Source of the DNA: Pisaster brevispinus
Taxonomy: Eukaryota > Echinodermata > Asteroidea > Forcipulatida > Asteriidae
Reading direction: 5' to 3'
NCBI GenBank assembly: GCA_023634235.1
Contig: JAMKCF010000008.1
Span: 11,116,176 to 11,180,175 of the forward strand
DNA: 64,000 nucleotides
A model generated the notes under the pieces. It did not search any database, had not been told where the DNA came from, and saw only the letters and a program-made list of their open reading frames with translations. Shown here one piece after another: positions 54,900 through 64,000 of this stretch. How positions within the stretch are numbered: the first letter of the stretch is position 1; each line of letters begins with the position of its first letter. Position numbers and translations under genes: made by a program.

Positions 54900-57745
54900 T
54901 TCAGAAGTTCTACAACCCTTGCACAATGATAACCGTGACACAAATGATAAGGTAGTGACACCCTCGCACACCGATGACTGTGATATGAGTGATGAGGTAG
55001 CAACACTGTTCCCTCATCGATGACTGTGACACAAAAGATGATGAGGCCACACCCTCACACACCGATTACTGTGACAAGAGCGATAAGGTAGCCACATGAG
55101 TTAATGCTCCCCTTCGAAGCAGTACTCCTCTTTGTACCCCAAGGTCTCGTCGGCATTCCAACCCAAGTCTACATTGTATTTGTCAAAAATCAAACGATGG
55201 TAGACCTTACGTTTGTTGTGAATCATGTAATTTCTTGTTTCATTTTTATTGTGGGAATACGTGGAATCTGAAGAAAATTCCTTGCTTCATTCATCTGTCA
55301 GTTTTGCAGTGGGTCTAGTCAGTCCAAAACAATGCCCATTTCACAAAAGACTGATGTTGTTGATTCGTCAAGTCAAGAAAGCAATGAAGGATCTTTAAAT
55401 TATGACGTTGGTCCTTTTCCATGTGATGACAGTTCTCACTCAGGAAACACATCGCCCATCTACTCTGACCATACAGATGACAACTTGCCAAACTCTACGG
55501 CAAAAAGGTAAAGGATTGTGCTGATGATGAAGTCGAGAAAACCGGTTCCTTGCCCAAAGAAATTTTTTATATTTCTTTCGAGGGACGAGTGGTCTAAAAT
55601 AAAGCCAAAAGGAAACAAATGGAATGCAGAACAAATGGACTGATGACATCGTCCAGGAAAAATTCAGGGAATCAAATGGCAGTTGCGTACTTCAAATATA
55701 ACCGATGTAAAAGTCCCAACAGTAGGAAGCGCAAGCTTGCATATGGAAAGTTAATTGCAGTTTGCAAATTCCAAGGCTGCTGCAAATATATATTTACTAT
55801 CAAGAAACTTCCAGTCAACAAGAACAAGGTAAAAGTACGAGTTATAAGAAAGGGCGAAATTAGCCACAAGGGAGAGTTTGGCGAAAAAAGACACGTGAAA
55901 GGTGACAGAAGGCATGCAATTGCTACAGAGTTAGAGAAAGAGGGAGTTGGTAATTTTTAATAGGTATTACCATACCGTCAGTCATATGACCGAGGAAGAA
56001 AAAAAGAAGAAGGTAATTTGACAGCGTGCTCCTCCACTGACGTCCTACGAAAAGTTCTCTCAGAAAAAAAGGGGACGTCAAGGCTATACATGATGACATT
56101 CTTCAAGAAGTGTACAAAGAAGTTCACCCTGCATCAAAATACACTGTTGGGGCTTTATTCAGTATTTTATTTGATACCCTTCAAGGCCCACCTTATGCTT
56201 GACGAACAAGCAGAAATGTTACATAAAGGAGGCCAAGAAAGGTAAGGTTGTACTGCATTTAGATGCAACAGGTTCTCTTGTAAAAAAAATCCCAGACCAA
56301 CCAAGAAGCATATTCTACTATGCTTTGATAATTGAAAATCCAAAGAAAGGCAAAGCTGGACTTCCAGTAGCAGAAATTTTCACAAATGATCATCTGCATG
56401 CTACTGAAATCAAGCACTTTGTCTCGATTTATTTATTTATTTATTTTGTAGCAAGGGAAGAAGCGTTGCTTCAGTGGTATCGCATAGGGTAGAAACCGAT
56501 TTCTCATGGGCCTTGTTGCAATCGGTTTTGCAAGCTTTCAACACGGAGGATTGCAAGTTCTACCTCAGGAGAACACACCAAATTGTTCAGGGAAATGTGC
56601 GGCACATTACTTTATGAAATGTTACACTTACCTGCACATATGTGCTGCTCATATGCAGAAGGATATTTCCCGAAGACTGCACGAATTCATCACTGACAAG
56701 CGCCAGAGGCAGCTCATCTTCTTCTGTTTCACTCTTTTGTAAACTCAACATAGTCTAGAAGGCGCAAAACATATCTTATGTTCTTAGTTTTCAACAGTGA
56801 AAAGGAAAGTCAAAGTTTCGATTTGGCACTGCTTACTATGAACCAGTTGTTTGACAGAGACAACGTCCGCTCTGAAGTCAATGAGTCAGAAGAGACAACC
56901 GACCAAATTAAAGAGCATACGTCCAGACACAATAAAAGAGAGTTTGCCTTGGCGTAAGTTTTTTACACAGGTATAGCCATGCAAGCAGCAGCAAACGATG
57001 ATGATGACGACGATGAAGATGGTGATTTTCTTGCAGTCGGAGCTTTCATGTAGCAACGTGTACTACACGCCAGGACTGATAACGTTACTGCATGTTTACC
57101 CTTTTTGGAGTGCAGTTTTGTTGGGAGACTTGGAAAGATACACCCAAGCAGATAAGTCCTGCATCCAACCCGCCATCAACCGAGCGACGAATGCACTGAT
57201 TGAGAATTGGTTTGGCATTAGAAAAAAATTGTTGACCCGGTCGTCGCTTGCGCCTTACGGCTAGCCAATTTATAAGGAAGGCTTTTACAAATGTTTGCGG
57301 CCGGTTTGGAGAGACACAACTGAAGCAGACAAGAAAAAAAGAAAGACAAAATCAGATCAACAACAAAAAAGCCGGGAAGAGAGGGAAAAAAAAGGAAAAT
57401 ACTCCCGTACTCCTAAAGTCAAATTACCACCTCCAAAGCCTGAGAAAAAAAGGGGAAAGTACAAGGGAAGATGTCGAAAAAAACCAATTATGGCAGAGGC
57501 GGGACAACCCGAACCCCCCAGAAATATGGAAGAAATCGAAAGAGACAGAAAACACACTCTGATGTTAGTGCAGCAAAACTTTCACAATAGAACAAGACAG
57601 CCGTCCATGCATCAAGTATGCCTAACGCGCCAAAAGGTCAAAAGCAATGTGGTAGGGCAAACTGTCCTCGTCGGGGGGGGGGGGGGGGGGGAGACAAATT
57701 TTCAAAGGAAAACGGGTGCACCTCCACAACACGTGTACCAGTGAC
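54900..57745 (+). pseudogene. Decayed DNA transposon: PHD-like finger plus transposase
   Basis: Broken frames on the plus strand read in order. (1) A degenerate acidic repeat, TPSHTDDCDMSDE, near 54960. (2) A PHD-like zinc finger at 55175-55252: CIC...YVCCESCNFLFHFYCG, spacing C-x-C, C-x2-C, H-x3-C. (3) A basic region, KRHVKGDRRHAIATELEKEG, near 55890. (4) VVLHLDATGSLVKK with a probable catalytic Asp at 56262-56264, then IFYYALIIENPKKGKAGLPV and AEIFTNDH. (5) YYTPGLITLLHVYPFWSAVL and NALIENWFGIRKK near 57060-57230. (6) A Lys-rich tail. Stops and frameshifts occur in every part. I recall similar transposase-like proteins in fish and marine invertebrates, but the superfamily (MULE-like suspected) is not certain. 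Confidence 0.65.
57673..57691. repeat. Poly-G run (19 bp)
   Basis: An uninterrupted G-run in the 3' part of the decayed transposon. Confidence 0.9.
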
Positions 57746-57913
57746 AATTTCATATTCTTGTTTTCAAGGATGATCAATGCGTACGCAAGTCTGAGAGTGA
57801 CGTCGTATACTTTTCCGATGTCCAGCAGATGCAAACATTGGCAGTTTCCAAGATGCTTTGAATTACTGGCTCGCCCCATACATCAGTCCATGTGGAGCCA
57901 CCTTTCCCGTTGA

Positions 57914-58350
57914 AGAAGCGGGCATAATGGTTTATTTTTTTCAAATTTTAAAGTGCGGCATAGTAGGGCCTAAGATCGACATTTTTTAGAGGAACTTTCA
58001 ATTATTATAGCTGATTATTTTGGTCGTGGTAATTTTTTCACACTTCTCCTTTTTACGTCCTCGTCGGTAGGTCGTCTATTTCTTTTTAACTGGACTGAAA
58101 GCAAAGTCTTATTTAACAAAACTTCCTTTCCAATATGTTTCATGACTACGATCACGTGTCACGGCAAGCATGTAATGGAGGAAGAGAAAACAATATTAGG
58201 CAACACAACTATGACGACATTGTATCCCATAAATGTTTTAATTTTATTTTAATGCAGTTCATGCAAAGGGCGGAGGCATTGGAGTAAAAGAAAATTCACT
58301 GCAGTTAATGGAACTCCACCCCTTTTGCTCATCAGTGTAAAACACAAGAA
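57914..58350. other. Intergenic DNA, nothing recognised
   Basis: No exon or repeat was seen between the transposon remnant and the 87-bp array. Confidence 0.35.
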
Positions 58351-59140
58351 AAATGTGACAATGATGTACCAACACAACATCACAGTGCAAAGACAGAGGT
58401 AAACCAGATTAATTGATTACAGAATGTAATGTCAATAAAATGTGACAATGATGTATCAACACAACATCACAGTGCAAAGACAGAGGTAAACCAGATTAAT
58501 TGATTACAGACTGTAATGTCAATAAAATGTGACAATGATGTATCAACACAACATCACAGTGCAAAGACAGAGGTAAACCAGATTAATTGATTACAGACTG
58601 TAATGCCAATAAAATGTGACAATGATGTATCAACACAACATCACAGTGCAAAGACAGAGGTAAACCAGATTAATTGATTACAGAATGTAATGTCAATAAA
58701 ATGTGACAATGATGTATCAACACAACATCACAGTGCAAAGACAGAGGTAAACCAGATTAATTGATTACAGACTGTAATGCCAATAAAATGTGACAATGAT
58801 GTATCAACACAACATCACAGTGCAAAGACAGAGGTAAACCAGATTAATTGATTACAGACTGTAATGCCAATAAAATGTGACAATGATGTATCAACACAAC
58901 ATCACAGTGCAAAGACAGAGGTAAACCAGATTAATTGATTACAGACTGTAATGCCAATAAAATGTGACAATGATGTATCAACACAACATCACAGTGCAAA
59001 GACAGAGGTAAACCAGATTAATTGATTACAGACTGTAATGCCAATAAAATGTGACAATGATGTATCAACACAACATCACAGTGCAAAGACAGAGGTAAAC
59101 CAGATTAATTGATTACAGACTGTAATGCCAATAAAATACA
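58351..59140. repeat. 87-bp minisatellite, 9 copies
   Basis: Units begin at 58354, 58441, 58528, 58615, 58702, 58789, 58876, 58963 and 59050. Each contains TGTGACAATGATGTATCAAC and ends AATAAAA. Two sub-types (AGAATGTAATGTC and AGACTGTAATGCC) alternate in the first five copies; the last five are the second type. Confidence 0.95.
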
Positions 59141-60180
59141 TTACTTTCATTTTGTAAAATGGTACACAACAGACGTTCTTCCAAATCGGATAAAATGGTT
59201 TAAATTCCTTTCTCATTAATAACTTAACGCTATGTTTGTTTCGATCTTTGTTTATTTAGGTTGTTGTATGTATCTTCTAAAGGCATTTCAAAGTAGTTAG
59301 CATTTCACTTGTTGTTTCAAAGTTAATATGCAGTGGGTCTGCTTTGATGGCTTAATGAATGACCTGTACGATCGACACTCATCACCAACTGTCAGGACCG
59401 ATGAATCGATTGGTTATCTCATCTACACCAAGGAGAGTCTCACAAGCTGATTAACATAAACGATGCAGGAGTACATTGGCTGAGGGCAAACATTGCATAG
59501 TTTCACTGATTCATTTCATATAAAGTTGTTCAAACCAGAATGTTCGTTGGCGGTGCTGAAGGTACGCCACATAATTATCGAAAATATTTCATTTTATCAA
59601 TTTTATGATCAAATGCTTTATACTCAGCATACCATATCACACTTCCTAGTCTGTGCGTTCCATGCTTGGATCGGCATGCAGTTGCCGTGCATACGTGATG
59701 GATCAGGCTAATGTGCATGTACTGTAATGTGTTGACGGTTGGACATGCTGGCCCATTCTGGCAATTGTGACGTGTGAAGCTATTTATACTGGTTTGGGGG
59801 TCCAGATGTTTGGGCCAACAACCAATCAGCATAGGCGTTGTGGCGAAAACGATTTGATTGGTCCATAAGTTAGAAAGGTGAGACAATGAGAGCATTATAT
59901 TGGCAAGTCGCTTGTCACCTTTTTGGAGGGAAATTTGTTCTTGCTTAGCGTCACTTTTGTCAACAGCTTGTGATTGAAGTCAACCTTTATAATCCGCCTC
60001 CTCCCCTATGGCTCCACCTTTTAAAGAGGGCAGGTTTTTTGCAGAAAATGATAGAAAAATAGTAAAGGTCTTATAATTTCATTTGTAGAAAAAATTGTAT
60101 CACGTAATTTCCAGTTGTAGTGGCCAAAGTTATGTAATTTTTCTTACGATAGTGCCATCCGTGTTTCGGTCGGGCTATCT
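59141..60180. other. Intergenic DNA, nothing recognised
   Basis: No supported exon on either strand. Confidence 0.35.
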
Positions 60181-60186
60181 TACCTG

Positions 60187-60352
60187 TCCCCCTCGTTTTC
60201 CAGCTTGGGGAATTTCTGATGTGTTACTGGGACTGGGATACACTTCTCTCTTTTTATCACTTATAAGTAATGGTAAAGTTAGAGTTAGGGTGCCCGGCGG
60301 TTCCGCCGGGGCCATTCCCCCCCCCCTCGTTTTCCAACTTGGGGAATAGCAT
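60187..60352. repeat. Short direct duplication
   Basis: CCCCCTCGTTTTCCAGCTTG-GGGAAT recurs as CCCCCTCGTTTTCCAACTTG-GGGAAT about 140 bp later, flanking a palindromic CCCGGCGGTTCCGCCGGGG. Confidence 0.65.
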
Positions 60353-60539
60353 TTTCGGGTATGACTTTTTAAATACTTCATTGATAGGTGCACAGTGTGC
60401 ATAGGTGAATGGTTCAGGCAAGGTGCGTGACATGTTTTTGAACTGTATTGGGGTCACTAGACCCCCACAATGTTCATGTATGGATATACCTGAGCGTGGT
60501 TGTCATAGCTCAGCTTTGTTTATGTTGGTAAAAGGATGT

Positions 60540-60735
60540 GGTACCCCCCTTGGTGTGGCCACTTTGGAAAAAGGGCGTGATTTTCCTGGTGTGGTCACTT
60601 TGGTGAGGGCGTGGTAATCCTTGGTGTGGCCACTTTGTTAAAAGGGCTCGGTATAGTCCTTGGTGTGGTCACTTATGTTGTTGGTGTGGCCACTTTGGTA
60701 AGGGCGTGGTAGTCCTTGGTGTGGCCACTGGTATG
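60540..60735. repeat. Degenerate tandem repeat of CCTTGGTGTGGCCACTTTGG
   Basis: About six imperfect units with spacings of roughly 20-55 bp, several followed by GGGCGTGG. No coding content was recognised. Confidence 0.8.
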
Positions 60736-61289
60736 TTTATGCTTGTCCATCGGTTACATGTATGTTTTGTTTGTCTGTCTAAGCCGGTTCGCCCTATGTC
60801 CGGTATCCGGCTCCTTGCCATTTTACAAATTGTTGTTTTAAATAGTGTTATTATTTGGCATTTAATTGCAGGTATTAATAGCACTTAAATAAATTACAGT
60901 TTCAAGCTGTGGCGGAAAATCACATATTGGCTAAGCTTATTGCATTTTGTTATCGTCTGAGTATAATTGGGCAAATACTTGCGCAAATATTTGCGATGGC
61001 GCAAATATCGTAAATATTTGCAAATATTTGTGATACCGCAATTTTGGGGCTTGTAATTATATTATGCGCAAATATTTGTAAGGTTGGAAATTTTGCTGCA
61101 TATCGGCTTACTATTTTGCATAAAACTTTCCTGTTGTACTGCTCTCTTTTTCAAGAATTTTTATAAAGGGTGAGTGACGGCGACAGTCTTAAAATGTTTG
61201 GGTTCCAGACTTTTTGTTCGTGTGCATACGGGAGTGTTCAGACTATACGTATATTCTGTCGATTCGGTGTGCAATGCAAATGCACACCC

Positions 61290-61700
61290 AATCGCAAACG
61301 TGTGCGCACATATTCGCGAATTGTTTCACGACATTGCACAAGTGTGCGCACATATTCGCGAATTGTTTCACGACATTGCACACGTGTGCGCACATATTCA
61401 CGAATTGTTTCACGACATTGCACACGTGTGCGCACGCACCCTTACCGATGGTGGCTTGTGGGGTCCTGCTATTGTTGTTCTATTATTCCCTTTTCTAAAG
61501 AATTCTCCTGTGGGGTCCAGGTTCCACAAAGAATTCCTTGTGGGGTCCATTGTTCTGTTGTGTTTTGGACCCCACAAGGATCGGTGGGTGTGCTCACATA
61601 TTCGCGAATTGTTTCACGACATTGCATATACGTGCGCGCACACATTCGCGATAAATTTCGCGACATCGCATACGTATGCGCACACGTTTGCGATATGCGA
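61290..61700. repeat. 42-bp array of palindromic motifs, interrupted
   Basis: The unit is GTGTGCGCACATATTCGCGA followed by ATTGTTTCACGACATTGCAC. There are three clean copies at 61300-61433, one at about 61590-61635, and two degenerate ones to 61700. The sub-motifs TGTGCGCACA and TTCGCGAA are palindromes. Long open frames on both strands are by-products. Confidence 0.85.
61432..61592. mobile_element. Small insertion with TTGTGGGGTCC repeats
   Basis: It splits the 42-bp array. The ends ACCGATGGTGGCTTGTGGGG and CCCCACAAGGATCGGTGGGT are inverted. TGTGGGGTCC occurs three times in one direction and once inverted, the last pair forming a 14-bp-stem hairpin (61539-61582). Confidence 0.6.
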
Positions 61701-62301
61701 TGTCCCTTCAGGGCCACCATAGAAAACACTTTTTAGAAGGCGAGCTAATTTAGTGGACCGTTTTGTCTTTAAAGTTTGTGTATAACGTACTATATCTTAA
61801 CCTTCCATGTGTAAATCAAATGAACGGAATGACCTCAAACAACGTTAAGACCGTAGTCAGTTTCTTTAAAATGGCGGAGTGCAACTAATGCAAAATAAGT
61901 GATAGAGACACGTATCTGATAACATTTTGATATCACAAGTAACTGCAAAAGATACTTGCAAAGATATTTGAAACAACGCAAATATTTCGTAAATGTTTTG
62001 ATCTGTCGGTTTATGTCCCTTCCGTATCCTATTAGGGCCACCATCAACACATGAGAAAACAGTCATGGTGTATAACTGTACAATAATAGGGCCTGAATTA
62101 AACTCGTTTGAGCCAAAACATAATAAGCCCGATTGAAACCAGGCTCTCTAGAGCAAGTTTAGCAGGTGGACTGGGATGAAGTTTACCTCCGGGGTAACGC
62201 AAATCGATTGCGCCGGGAAACCAATCATTGTTGATAATTGTAAAGTTAATGGCCGGTGTTTAAAAAACACTAGTGGGTGGCTTTGAACAATACAATGACT
62301 T

Positions 62302-62640
62302 AAAGGCATGGTGCACTTTTGGTATCGTCACAAGTTAATGACCATAACGAGCTGGAGAGCTGCTGATATTTTAAAACATTATTAGAAATGAGCCCCTTTG
62401 AAACAATATTGTTTTAGAGAAAAAGGTATTTTTTTCACTCAAAAATTTGACTTTGAAAAGGGCTTCAGGCATGAAGCCTTTCTCAGGCATTTGAAACCAC
62501 CTACAACAAGAGTTTTTTTCTTTCATTATTTTCTTGCAACTTCGATGACCATTTGCGCCTAATTTGTTTTCAGGTTTGTTTATGCCAACGTTGGGATGCA
62601 CCAAGTGAGGATGGTCTTTGACAACATTACCAAAATTAAC
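62302..62640. repeat. Dispersed repeat resembling an abundant sea-star element
   Basis: The segment AACGAGCTGGAGAGCTGCTG, later TTTCATTATTTTCTTGCAAC TTCGATGACC, and CACCAAGTGAGGATGGTCTT matches in order a repeat I recall as very common in asteroid genomes. The termini AAAGGCATGGTGCAC... and ...ACATTACCAAAA are degenerate. The identification is from memory only. Confidence 0.5.
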
Positions 62641-63389
62641 GCTGCTTTTATAAGACACAGACCTGCCCATAAAACGTGCTGGAAAGAGAGCAAAAACGGA
62701 AAAAACAGATGAAAATGTGAATAAAATTAAAAAGAGTGTATATACAGTGAAACTCCTATAACCATGTTGTAGCAATAAAGCTTGAAGTCATCCCGCTGAT
62801 TTGATTTAGTACCTTAACATTTAGCCGTTGATATTCATTTGCCTACGGTACTTTCTCAATGACAGGTTTGTGCTGTCTCAGCAAGTAGACACTGTATTCA
62901 CATGTTACTTTTTTGTGTATCTTTCTTGATAATTGTCCCTATATAATTAATAAGCATTACACCGACAAAATCAAACGATGGCCCATCTATAATCGGAAGT
63001 ACAGGTTACTATTGTACGAAATTGTACTATTTTTTTTGTTTTTTGTATTGTACTATTGTACGAGTGTTTTTGACATACCGATATTTTGTAAGAAGGATTA
63101 CTAAGCACAGATTACAAAATATTTCACGTACGGTTAATTGTTAGTACTGTGACGCAACAGGGATGGGGACTCCCCACTTGCTGAGTGTGGGCGTAGAGTG
63201 GATCGCAACCAATGATCCCCACAGGCACGTGTTATTGGATAGTGATGTCATGTGGGGCGTAACGTACACAAGCTATAAAATCAGCGTTGTGTAGCTTGAT
63301 GAGGGGCACAGATCGATCAGGGAGTTCAGGTGCCATTTCTGACTGCAGAGTTGGATGATAATTATGGCGAGCCTGATAAGAAAAAAAAC

Positions 63390-63424
63390 CTGTAAAACTG
63401 TAAAACTGTAAAACTGTAAAACTG
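63390..63424. repeat. (CTGTAAAA)4 microsatellite
   Basis: Four perfect 8-bp units. Directly downstream, AAACTGACCGTTCCAAACTT is repeated in diverged form at about 63625 (AAACTGACCGTTCAAAATTT), an old ~210-bp duplication. Confidence 0.85.
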
Positions 63425-63727
63425 ACCGTTCCAAACTTGGAGTAAAAATGCATTGATTGAGTTCATAAACAAGAGGATATACGTCAAAACATAATTATTT
63501 TTTTTTCTTCTACAAAACCCCCCATTAAAACCGGGCCCGGGACAAGATGATGGACGTGTTCTTTGGACGCTCCTCTTTAATTCTGTATATAGTGGTGCCC
63601 GGCCCATGGGGTCTGGACATGTGAAACTGACCGTTCAAAATTTTGAGTAAACACATGATTAAGTGCATTACAATATACGGTTTTTGTACGACAAAATATA
63701 AAATTTTCAAAAATCGTGAATTAGTAT

Positions 63728-64000
63728 TAAATAGTAATTATAATAATAATAACTAGTTCTTAGCCTATACAGCGCATTTTACATTTACGTATCAATGCGC
63801 TTTACATGAATGCCCTGGTCATTGGGCTAATAGCATTCCTTTAATCTTTCTCAGCTCCCTAAAGAATATACAGCCTATTTGGCGCTCCGAATGCTTTTTC
63901 AAACACAATATCAACCTCTTATACCCTCGCAGGTACCCATTTATACACCTGGGTGAAGAGAAGCAATTATAGTGAAGCATCTTGCTCAAGGACACAAGTG
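63728..64000 (-). repeat. SINE, truncated by the window end
   Basis: An AT-trinucleotide tail (about 63730-63750) is followed by GCGCATTTTACATTTACGTA, CACCTGGGTGAAGAGAAGCA and CTTGCTCAAGGACACAAGTG. The last motif is shared with the family A copies near 7.88 and 13.88 kb, but the body differs. The head lies beyond the window. Confidence 0.7.

Larger units (their letters stand above)
60965..62000. mobile_element. Array-built element with CAAATATTTGCG ends (tentative)
   Basis: Copies of GCGCAAATATTTGCG-like motifs at about 60965-61090 face related AACGCAAATATTTCGTAAAT at about 61970-62000. Between them lies the 42-bp array (61290-61700) with its own insertion. Boundaries and duplication sites are not clear. 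Confidence 0.4.

Noticed and set aside
55440..55960. A live host gene from the 113-codon basic frame
   Set aside because: It sits in order within the decayed transposase, with stops and shifts on both sides.
61170..61736. Overlapping open frames of 188 and 182 codons
   Set aside because: They arise from the 42-bp repeat and its insert. Two frames are open at once, which is typical of array artefacts.

Overview
The window is animal nuclear DNA. It is AT-rich, the genes are split by many GT-AG introns, and tRNA-derived SINEs, decayed transposons and minisatellites are dense. The gene content (an EXOSC7 exosome subunit, a ZDHHC3/7-type palmitoyltransferase, a Schlafen-like protein, and an IgGFc-binding/EGF multidomain gene) fits an invertebrate deuterostome. 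A dispersed repeat near 62.3-62.6 kb resembles, from memory, a very abundant sea-star repeat. An echinoderm, perhaps an asteroid, is my best guess; the phylum is inference.

Layout. 1.8-7.0 kb (+): the 3' part of an unrecognised multi-exon gene. 7.5-10.0 kb: a SINE cluster. 10.3-17.4 kb (+): a complete six-exon Schlafen-like gene of about 174 aa, with a 2.4-kb near-perfect palindromic transposon in intron 1. 19.0-24.6 kb (-): complete five-exon EXOSC7, convergent with the Schlafen-like gene, with a nest of foldback elements in intron 1. 24.6-24.8 kb: probable promoter, perhaps bidirectional. 25.3-27.9 kb: three foldback transposons inserted one inside another, with readable target-site duplications. 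30.8-37.0 kb (+): complete seven-coding-exon ZDHHC3/7-like gene. 37.8-43.9 kb: three minisatellites, an array of GGTTCAAATCC motifs and a hairpin MITE. 43.95-51.3 kb (-): an IgGFc-binding/EGF gene whose upstream domains carry many frameshifts and stops while the last domain is intact; one intron holds a 1.4-kb minisatellite and a LINE remnant. 54.3-57.9 kb (+): a decayed DNA transposon with a PHD-like finger and a DATGS transposase segment. 58.3-62.0 kb: further arrays and another array-built element. 62.3-64.0 kb: dispersed repeats and a SINE cut by the window end.

The host genes do not form an operon or a pathway. EXOSC7 (RNA decay) and the Schlafen-like protein (probable endoribonuclease) are both RNA-related, but their adjacency may be chance.

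The most unusual signal is a recurring architecture. Several sequence-unrelated elements (21.6-24.3, 22.6-23.4, 25.3-27.9, 25.77-26.58 and 61.0-62.0 kb) are built from short repeats of 11-42 bp. In most of them the repeats sit at both ends in opposite orientation, and they are often nested. This recalls Drosophila Foldback elements, which are mobilised by the MULE-type NOF transposase. The decayed transposase at 55-57.5 kb is a candidate, unproven relative.
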